Below, in pieces: positions 26,547 to 33,644 of a DNA stretch of 33,644 bases; position 1 is the stretch's first letter, and every line of letters starts with the position of its first letter. The position numbers and the translations under genes are program-made. The notes below the pieces were generated by a model. It was not told where the DNA came from. It saw only the letters and a list, made by a program, of their open reading frames with translations, and searched no databases. The stretch is from Thermaceae bacterium (GTDB lineage Bacteria > Deinococcota > Deinococci > Deinococcales > Marinithermaceae): assembly GCA_026985615.1 (NCBI GenBank), contig JALSQD010000050.1:1-33644 (forward strand), in the 5' to 3' direction.

Positions 26547-27041
26547 ATGGCCGAACTGGACCCCGCACTCCGCAAACGCGTTCTGCGCAAGGTGCTCAAC
26601 GGCGTCTACGTAATGACCAGCGAAGACGAGGGGCGCTTCAGCGCCGCCCTCGTCACCTTCGTCACCCAGGTCTCGATCGAGCCGCCCCTCTTCGTTGTAG
26701 GGGTGCGCAAGGACTCGGGCCTCTACGAGATCCTGCAACGGAGCAACCGCGCCGCGGTCCACCCGCTGGCGAAGAGCCAGCAGGAACTGGCCACGGCGTT
26801 TTTCAAGGCCACCCGGGTCGAGGACGGCAAGCTCAACGGCGTACCCTTCCGCATGGAAGCGGGGCTGCCGGTGCTCGAGCCGTTGCCGTGGTACTTCTTC
26901 CTCGAAACCGAGGCCTGGCAGGCCGGTGGCGACCACGCGGTCTGGATCACCCGGGTCACGGGCGTGGGTGCGAACGACGTGCCCGAGGCCGAGGAAGAGC
27001 CGCTGTGCATGCGCGACACCCCCTGGAGCTACGGCGGCTGA
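26547..27041 (+). CDS. flavin reductase-like (split-barrel FMN-binding) protein
   Basis: A 164-residue protein with the flavin reductase-like domain: MTSEDEGRFSAALVTFVTQVSIEPPLFVVGVRKDS near the N-terminus and AVHPLAKSQQELATAFFK following, typical of FMN-binding split barrels (DIM6/NTAB). Such proteins supply reduced flavin or act as small flavoproteins. ATG at 26547 is chosen over the longer open frame that runs through the DUF503 gene; TAGACT (26534-26539) lies 7 nt ahead and GGAGGG only 1 nt ahead. A strong terminator follows. The physiological partner is unknown. Confidence 0.88.
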   Translation: MAELDPALRKRVLRKVLNGVYVMTSEDEGRFSAALVTFVTQVSIEPPLFVVGVRKDSGLYEILQRSNRAAVHPLAKSQQELATAFFKATRVEDGKLNGVPFRMEAGLPVLEPLPWYFFLETEAWQAGGDHAVWITRVTGVGANDVPEAEEEPLCMRDTPWSYGG

Positions 27042-27046
27042 GCAGC

Positions 27047-27076
27047 AGCGCGGGCCCTATCGGGGCCCGCGCTTTT
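27047..27076 (+). terminator. intrinsic terminator of the guaD-DUF503-flavin reductase unit
   Basis: An 11-bp perfect stem (27047-27057 with 27063-27073, loop TATCG) runs into TTTT (27073-27076), 5 nt after the stop. On the opposite strand no T-run follows, so it does not serve the convergent thiolase gene well. Confidence 0.88.
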
Positions 27077-27092
27077 GGGAAACGAACCGGCG

Positions 27093-28286
27093 CTAGACCA
27101 GCTCGACGGCCACCGCGGTGGCCCCGCCGGTGCCGTGGCAGAGCGCGGCGAGCCCGCGCTGGCCGCCCTTGGCCCTGAGCGCGGTGATCAGGGTACCGAT
27201 GATGCGCGCGCCGCTGGCGCCGATAGGGTGACCCAGGGCGATGGCGCCGCCCAGGACGTTCATCTTTTCGTAGGGGATGCCGAGCATGCGGTGGAAGAGG
27301 ACGCTGTTGACCGCGAAGGCCTCGTTGTTCTCGATGAGGTCGAAGTCGTCCAGGGTCATGCCCAGCTTGTCCAGCAGCTTCTTCACCGCCGGGACCGGCG
27401 CTTCGGGGAAGCGCCAGGTAGGGCCGGCGGCCCAGGTGCCGCCAAGGATGCGGGCGATAGGCTTGAGCCCATGCTTCTCGGCCGCCTCGGGGCTGGCGAG
27501 CAGGAGCGCGGCCGCGCCGTCGGAGATCTGGCTCGAGTTGCCGGCGGTGAGGACGCCGTCTTTCATGAAGGCCGGGCGCAGCGCCGCTAGCGAATCCAGG
27601 GTGGTTTCGGGGCGGATGCCCTCGTCGGCTTCGAGGGTGAGCGTGCCCTTGCGGGTCTTGAGCTCGTAGGGGGCGATCTCGTCCTTGAAAAGCCCCGCCT
27701 CGGTGGCCTCGGCCGCGCGCTTGTGCGACTGGTAGGCCACCTCGTCGAGCTCGCCGCGGGTGACGCCGTGCTCAGCGATGAGGCGCTCGGTCTCTTCGCC
27801 CATCGCCTCGCCCGTCATCGGGTCGGTGAGGCCGTCGTAGAGGAGCAGGTCCTTGACCTGTTCGGGGTTGCCGAGCAGGAACTTGTAGCCCCAGCGCGCC
27901 CGTGCCGAGAGCGCGAAGGCAGCCTGCGACATGGACTCCATCCCGCCCGCGAGCACGAGTTCGGCCTCACCCGCGCGCAGCGCCATGCCGGCGTTCATCA
28001 CCGCCATCATGCCGCTCGAGCACACCATGTCCACAGCGTAGCCGTCGACCTCTTCGGGGATGCCGGCCGCGAGCGCCGCCTGCCGGGGCAGTAGCTGCCC
28101 GTGGCCCGCTCGGAGCACGTTGCCGAAGATGTAGAGGTCGGGCGCGGAGCCCGGCACGCCCGCGCGCTCGAGCGCCGCCTTCATTGCGTGCGCGCCCAGC
28201 TGGGCGGGCGTCGTGTCCTTGAACGCCCCGCCGAACCGGCCGATGGGGGTTCGCGCCATCGAAACGACCAAGACCTCGCTGTTCAT
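27093..28286 (-). CDS. acetyl-CoA C-acyltransferase (thiolase)
   Basis: Cleaves or forms 3-ketoacyl-CoA in fatty-acid degradation or acetoacetyl-CoA synthesis. The 397 residues match the family. The acylated cysteine is Cys89 in DMVCSSGMM; NEAFAVNSV, GHPIGASGAR (His353) and LCHGTGG (Cys383) complete the active site. ATG at 28286 has GGAGG about 5 nt ahead; the long upstream extension crosses the divergent gene and is rejected. Sequence alone does not separate degradative 3-ketoacyl-CoA thiolase from acetoacetyl-CoA thiolase; the fadD-like genes in the window make lipid oxidation plausible. Confidence 0.94.
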   Translation of the reverse strand: MNSEVLVVSMARTPIGRFGGAFKDTTPAQLGAHAMKAALERAGVPGSAPDLYIFGNVLRAGHGQLLPRQAALAAGIPEEVDGYAVDMVCSSGMMAVMNAGMALRAGEAELVLAGGMESMSQAAFALSARARWGYKFLLGNPEQVKDLLLYDGLTDPMTGEAMGEETERLIAEHGVTRGELDEVAYQSHKRAAEATEAGLFKDEIAPYELKTRKGTLTLEADEGIRPETTLDSLAALRPAFMKDGVLTAGNSSQISDGAAALLLASPEAAEKHGLKPIARILGGTWAAGPTWRFPEAPVPAVKKLLDKLGMTLDDFDLIENNEAFAVNSVLFHRMLGIPYEKMNVLGGAIALGHPIGASGARIIGTLITALRAKGGQRGLAALCHGTGGATAVAVELV

Positions 28287-28322
28287 CGTCACCTCCGCCC
28301 TCCATCCTAAACCGGCCCGCCC

Positions 28323-28338
28323 ACCACTGTGGTAGCCT
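28323..28338. promoter_or_regulatory. palindrome and -10 upstream of the HD-GYP gene
   Basis: ACCAC-T-GTGGT (28323-28333) is a perfect odd palindrome that runs into TAGCCT (28333-28338), 9 nt before the ATG at 28348. On the opposite strand TAGGAT (28309-28304) may be the thiolase -10. The site could be an operator for either gene. Confidence 0.45.
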
Positions 28339-28347
28339 AGGGCCGAA

Positions 28348-30804
<2,457 letters not shown>

Positions 30805-30808
30805 CACC

Positions 30809-30837
30809 TTGGCTTCAGCCGGCGAAAAAGCTATACT
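30809..30837 (+). promoter_or_regulatory. promoter of the phosphoesterase-like gene
   Basis: TTGGCT (30809-30814) and TATACT (30832-30837) are separated by 17 bp. A leader of about 40 nt with AGGAGGG (30871-30877) follows. Confidence 0.58.
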
Positions 30838-30854
30838 TAGGTTGACAAGTATAG
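30831..30854. promoter_or_regulatory. operator-like inverted repeat
   Basis: CTATACTT (30831-30838) is perfectly inverted at 30847-30854 (AAGTATAG) with an 8-nt spacer, covering the -10 and the expected transcription start. This is the usual geometry of a repressor site for a dimeric regulator. Confidence 0.55.
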
Positions 30855-30884
30855 ACGCAGGTTAATTGAAAGGAGGGATGAACG

Positions 30885-31598
30885 ATGACGAGGTCGCGGT
30901 CGTTCACCCGCAAGGTGCTGGCGCTCGCCCGCGTGGCCGGCGAGCTCGACTACCTGGAACGGGCCGTGGGGCTGATCCCCGAGCTGGAAGTGGACGCGGT
31001 GCTGCTCGTGGGCGACCTGGCCGGCAAGGCCAACAAGGCCGATACTTACCGGGCCGTCTTCAAGGCGCTCGGCCGCTCGCCCGTACCCAGCTTCTACGTC
31101 CCCGGGCCCGCGGACGCCCCAGTAGAAGAGTACCTGCGCGAGGCCTACAACGTCGAGATCGTTTTCCCCTACCTCCACGGCGTCCACGGCAGCTTCGCCT
31201 TCGCGCCGGGGCACGTGCTCGTGGCCGGGATGGGCGGGCAGATCCACGACGGCGACGTCGTGCGCGAGGAACGCGAGCGACTCGCCTATCCGGCGTGGGA
31301 GGCGGAGTACCGCCTCAAGGTGCTGAACGAGCTCAAGGACTACCAGAAGGTCTTTCTCTTCGCCACCATGCCGGCGCACAAGGGCCTGGGCGAGGCCGGC
31401 AGCGAAGAGCTGGCCGAGCTCATCAAGACCCACAACCCGCGCACGGTGATCGTTTACGACCCCTCGTTTACCGTGAGCACCTTCAAGCACGAGACACTGG
31501 GCAAGAGCCTGGTGGTCGTTCCGGGCGCGCTGGCCGAGGGCGATTTCGCCGTGGTCGACCTCCACGACGGCAAGATCGAAACCGGCAACGTCCGTTAG
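30885..31598 (+). CDS. metallophosphoesterase-fold protein with degenerate active site
   Basis: The 237-residue protein resembles Thermus thermophilus TT1561 along its length, including YVPGPADAP, RYPAW-like LAYPAWEAEYRLK, and the ending ETGNVR. Canonical calcineurin-like motifs are mostly lost. The D-x-H site is replaced by ARVAGELDY (15-23), GDxxD is reduced to GDLAG (43-47), and GNHD reads GPAD (74-77). His165 in MPAHKG remains. It is either a pseudo-enzyme or uses an altered metal site. ATG at 30885 is 7 nt after AGGAGGG. Its stop overlaps the scpA stop by 4 bp. It probably has its own regulated promoter. Confidence 0.85.
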   Translation: MTRSRSFTRKVLALARVAGELDYLERAVGLIPELEVDAVLLVGDLAGKANKADTYRAVFKALGRSPVPSFYVPGPADAPVEEYLREAYNVEIVFPYLHGVHGSFAFAPGHVLVAGMGGQIHDGDVVREERERLAYPAWEAEYRLKVLNELKDYQKVFLFATMPAHKGLGEAGSEELAELIKTHNPRTVIVYDPSFTVSTFKHETLGKSLVVVPGALAEGDFAVVDLHDGKIETGNVR

Positions 31599-32287
31599 GC
31601 GCTGCGCTCCTTGGGGCCCGCCTCGGGGCGGTACTCGATGGTCAGGTCAGCGAAAGGGCGGGACTGGCGCAGGTCCACCTGCCCCTGACGCACCGCCTCG
31701 AGCAGCGCCGCGAAGACCACGGCCCGCTCCGACCAACCCTTGAGCCCGAGCGCAGAAAAACGGGCGCGGCCCAGCCGCCGCAGACGCTCGCGCAACCAGG
31801 CCCAGGCCTCGGCCAGGCCGAAGCGCTCGACCGTCGGCAGGAGCGCCTGGGGGCGCACGAAGCGGCGGGCGTGGCGGTAGAGCACCCCCACCGAAAGCCG
31901 CGCCAGGCGGCCGTCGCGGGGCAACGCCGCCGCCGGTACGGGCCAGACGTAGCGGCGCGCCTCGGCACGCTCCGTCAAGAAGCGCACCACCTCGTCCAGC
32001 TCGACCAAAAGGCCCACCAACGCCTCGCCTTCCTCTTCGGCGGCGTCATCCTCGTCGCCCGCGCGGTCCAGCTTGAGCAAAGCACGCAGCTTACGCTCGA
32101 GCAGCTCGGCGAGGATGGGCAAAAGCGCCCCCCGCTCGGCGAGCTGCAGGTCGGCCACCTGGGCCAGGGCCTGGTCCACCAGGGCCACGAGGGGCAGGTC
32201 ACGCGCCTGGACCTTGCCGCTGCGCAGCGCCCGCTGCAGCTCTTCCGGCGTGCCGGAGAACCCCTCGAAGCTCAGGTGGATGGCCAT
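31595..32287 (-). CDS. scpA: segregation and condensation protein A (kleisin)
   Basis: ScpA bridges the SMC heads and, with ScpB, forms bacterial condensin for chromosome segregation. The 230 residues match the family. The N-terminal kleisin motif is recognisable though diverged (LSFEGFSGTPEELQRALRSGKVQARDLPLVALVDQAL), followed by the ELLERKLRALLKL helix, an acidic linker (GDEDDAAEEEGE) and the C-terminal winged helix. The start is 2 nt after the trpS stop, so both are probably on one transcript. scpB is not seen here; it could lie elsewhere. The divergence from the usual FEGPLDLLL motif lowers certainty slightly. Confidence 0.83.
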   Translation of the reverse strand: MAIHLSFEGFSGTPEELQRALRSGKVQARDLPLVALVDQALAQVADLQLAERGALLPILAELLERKLRALLKLDRAGDEDDAAEEEGEALVGLLVELDEVVRFLTERAEARRYVWPVPAAALPRDGRLARLSVGVLYRHARRFVRPQALLPTVERFGLAEAWAWLRERLRRLGRARFSALGLKGWSERAVVFAALLEAVRQGQVDLRQSRPFADLTIEYRPEAGPKERSA

Positions 32288-32289
32288 GG

Positions 32290-33285
32290 CTAGTAAGGCT
32301 TGTAGAGGCCGATCTTGACGCGCACCTCGTGCATCGTCTCCTGGGCGATGGTGCGCGCCCGCGCCGCCCCGTCTTCGAGCGCCGCCTCCACCACCTCGGG
32401 GTTACGGCGCAGCTCGGCCGCCCGCTGCTGGATGGGTTCCAGTACCTCCATCATCTGGCCGAAGAGCATCTTCTTGCAATCTACGCAGCCGATGCCCGCG
32501 GTGCGGCAACCCTCGGCCACGGCCTCTTGCACCTCGGGCGGCGAGAAGTAGGTGTGGTACTTGAAGATCAGACAGCGGCTCGGATCGCCCGGATCGTTGC
32601 GGCGCACCCGCGCCGGGTCGGTGGGGGCGGTGCGTAGCTTTTCCCAGATTAACTTGGGCTCTTCCAGCAGTTCGATGGTGTTCCCCACCGACTTGCTCAT
32701 CTTGGCCGCCCCGTCGATGCCCGGCACCCGCGGCGCCTTGGGGTTGAGAAGGGCCTTTGGTTCAGGGAAGGTGTCGCCGAAGGTGTGGTTGAAGCGGCGG
32801 GCGATCTCACGGGTGAGCTCGAGGTGCTGGAGCTGGTCCTCGCCCACAGGCACGGTGTCGGCCTTGTAGACGAGGATGTCGGCGGCCTGCAGCACCGGAT
32901 ACATCAGAAGGCCCGCCGGTACCGACTTGAGCTTGGCCGACTTGTCCTTGTACTGGGTCATACGGGTGAGGTCGCCTACCGGGGTCTGGGTGGTGAAGAT
33001 CCAGGAGAGTTCGGTGTGCTCGGAAACGTGCGACTGCACGAAGAGGGTGATCTTCTCGGGGTCGAGGCCCGCGGCCATGTTGGCCAGGGCCGCCTCGAAG
33101 GTGCGCTGTGGGAGCAGCTTGGGGTCGTAGGCGTCGGGGTTGGTGAGGGCGTGGTAGTCCACGATGCAGAAGAGGGCGTCCTTGCCCAGCTGCTCGCCGA
33201 TCTCGACCCACTGCTTGATCGCGCCCAGATAGTTGCCGATGTGGATGGCGCCGGTAGGTTGAATGCCCGAGAGCACGCGCTTCAT
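32290..33285 (-). CDS. trpS: tryptophan--tRNA ligase
   Basis: Charges tRNA-Trp with tryptophan. The 331-residue class I synthetase has GIQPTGAIHIGN (HIGH-type signature at 15-18) and KMSKS (195-199). GIGCVDCKK near the C-terminus is typical of bacterial TrpRS. ATG at 33285 is chosen over the in-frame ATG at 33294, which overlaps the -10, and over the longer open frame that runs into the tRNA gene. TAGAAT ends 7 nt before the start, so the mRNA is probably leaderless. No leader peptide or T-box is present. scpA follows 2 nt after the stop. Confidence 0.96.
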   Translation of the reverse strand: MKRVLSGIQPTGAIHIGNYLGAIKQWVEIGEQLGKDALFCIVDYHALTNPDAYDPKLLPQRTFEAALANMAAGLDPEKITLFVQSHVSEHTELSWIFTTQTPVGDLTRMTQYKDKSAKLKSVPAGLLMYPVLQAADILVYKADTVPVGEDQLQHLELTREIARRFNHTFGDTFPEPKALLNPKAPRVPGIDGAAKMSKSVGNTIELLEEPKLIWEKLRTAPTDPARVRRNDPGDPSRCLIFKYHTYFSPPEVQEAVAEGCRTAGIGCVDCKKMLFGQMMEVLEPIQQRAAELRRNPEVVEAALEDGAARARTIAQETMHEVRVKIGLYKPY

Positions 33286-33292
33286 GGCCCGC

Positions 33293-33322
33293 ATTCTAAC
33301 CCGCTGGCGCGGCGCGCCCCAA
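33293..33322 (-). promoter_or_regulatory. leaderless trpS promoter
   Basis: Minus strand: TTGGGG (33322-33317), 18-bp spacer, TAGAAT (33298-33293), then the ATG at 33285 after 7 nt. The -35 is weak; the -10 is good. Confidence 0.5.
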
Positions 33323-33329
33323 CGAAACC

Positions 33330-33349
33330 GGCCCCGCCGAAGCGGGGCC
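33330..33349 (-). terminator. hairpin terminator of tRNA-Leu
   Basis: An 8-bp perfect GC stem (33349-33342 with 33337-33330) closes an exceptionally stable UUCG tetraloop on the minus strand, 4 nt after the tRNA 3' end. Only GGTTTCGTT follows, so the T-run is poor. Confidence 0.7.
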
Positions 33350-33353
33350 CCTC

Positions 33354-33440
33354 TGGTGCCGGGAGGGGGACTTGAACCCCCACGCCCTCGCGGGCACATG
33401 ACCCTGAATCATGCGCGTCTACCAATTCCGCCATCCCGGC
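33354..33440 (-). tRNA. tRNA-Leu (anticodon CAG)
   Basis: An 87-nt class II tRNA including an encoded CCA. The acceptor stem pairs GCCGGGA (33440-33434) with TCCCGGC (33364-33358), and the discriminator is A (33357). The anticodon stem is CATGA/TCATG around TTCAGGG, which gives CAG. A long variable arm (GCCCGCGAGGGC) and the T-loop GTTCAAGTC complete the cloverleaf. It reads CUG, a major leucine codon in this GC-rich DNA. Confidence 0.97.
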
Positions 33441-33455
33441 GCACGCGCAAGAATC

Positions 33456-33484
33456 ATGGTATCCGCCTCCCCCAAGGCTGTCAA
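33456..33484 (-). promoter_or_regulatory. tRNA-Leu promoter
   Basis: Minus strand: consensus TTGACA (33484-33479), 17-bp spacer, TACCAT (33461-33456), about 15 nt before the mature tRNA 5' end. This is the clearest sigma-A type promoter in the window. Confidence 0.82.
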
Positions 33485-33565
33485 GAGAAGTGGCCCAGCA
33501 CCGCGAGGGGGCCCGGCTGCCCACTGAACCCGGACAGACACATGTGAGACCGAATCGATAAGAAT

Positions 33566-33599
33566 GTGGGGACCACTCCAGGAGAGAGGAGGTCCCCAC
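33566..33599 (+). promoter_or_regulatory. hairpin covering the ribosome-binding site of the edge ORF
   Basis: GTGGGGACC (33566-33574) is perfectly inverted at 33591-33599 with a 16-nt loop. The GGAGG at 33588-33592 lies partly in the right arm, 9 nt before the ATG at 33602, so folding could limit translation. Alternatively it is part of the end of a mobile element. Confidence 0.5.
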
Positions 33600-33601
33600 G
33601 G

Positions 33602-33644
33602 ATGCAGCTTACTACGGTTGGCCGGGAGGTATGGCGGGGAGCGA
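33602..33644 (+). CDS. start of an unidentified gene (partial)
   Basis: An ATG at 33602 behind GGAGG opens a frame that reads MQLTTVGREVWRGA to the window edge. It is too short to identify. The position beside a tRNA gene, the purine-rich leader and the inverted repeat around the ribosome-binding site are compatible with an insertion-sequence transposase, but this is a guess. Confidence 0.35.
   Translation, partial: MQLTTVGREVWRGA

Noticed and set aside
30842..30847. Perfect TTGACA before the phosphoesterase-like gene as its -35
   Set aside because: No good -10 lies 16-18 bp downstream; that position falls on the ribosome-binding site. The TTGGCT-17-TATACT pair just upstream fits better.

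Overview
This is about 33.6 kb of GC-rich bacterial chromosome with short intergenic gaps. The gene content fits the Thermaceae (Thermus, Meiothermus, Oceanithermus, Marinithermus): a DUF1999-like protein, a degenerate metallophosphoesterase resembling Thermus thermophilus TT1561, and many start codons sitting 5-9 nt behind a TANNNT hexamer (leaderless expression, common in Deinococcus-Thermus). The genus cannot be fixed from the sequence; a marine genus such as Oceanithermus or Marinithermus is only a guess.

Left third (1-11.0 kb). The cut 3' end of one acyl-CoA synthetase gene is followed by a complete fadD-like gene; the two share 127 identical bp. Then come an SPFH/prohibitin-like membrane protein and a long minus-strand block. 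In transcription order the block holds miaA, acs (acetyl-CoA synthetase), a Fur-family regulator overlapped with an ABC metal transporter ATPase and permease, an IscR-like Rrf2 regulator and ppdK. The Fur gene has a near-consensus Fur box over its -10, so the metal operon is probably autoregulated. The solute-binding protein is not in the window.

Middle (11-22 kb). hsp20 and tdk converge. moxR and a DUF58 gene form a pair; a BatA-like vWA gene of the same functional class lies 6 kb away behind a DUF3352-like exported protein. Two polytopic membrane proteins, a 0.7-kb non-coding stretch full of small palindromes, an archaeal-type ATP-dependent DNA ligase and tsaB lie between. Ligase and tsaB diverge from a perfect 12+12 bp palindrome carrying a -10 in each arm. 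A DUF1999-like protein and an HMA-fold protein without the metal-binding CXXC follow.

Right third (22-33.6 kb). acnA with a textbook terminator; guaD, a DUF503 gene and a flavin reductase gene; a thiolase divergent from a multi-GAF HD-GYP protein; a TT1561-like phosphoesterase with an operator-like inverted repeat at its promoter; a trpS-scpA operon; and tRNA-Leu(CAG) with a consensus promoter. At the edge, an ORF of unknown identity begins behind a hairpin that covers part of its ribosome-binding site.

Metabolically the window carries acetyl-CoA and fatty-acid chemistry (acyl-CoA synthetases, Acs, thiolase), the TCA cycle (AcnA), the PEP-pyruvate node (PpdK) and purine salvage (GuaD). Most of it is housekeeping. 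I found no clear new defence or mobile system. The most unusual items are the archaeal-type ligase with its symmetric promoter, the dense leaderless-promoter pattern, the phosphoesterase-like protein that has lost most catalytic motifs, and the palindrome-rich non-coding patch.
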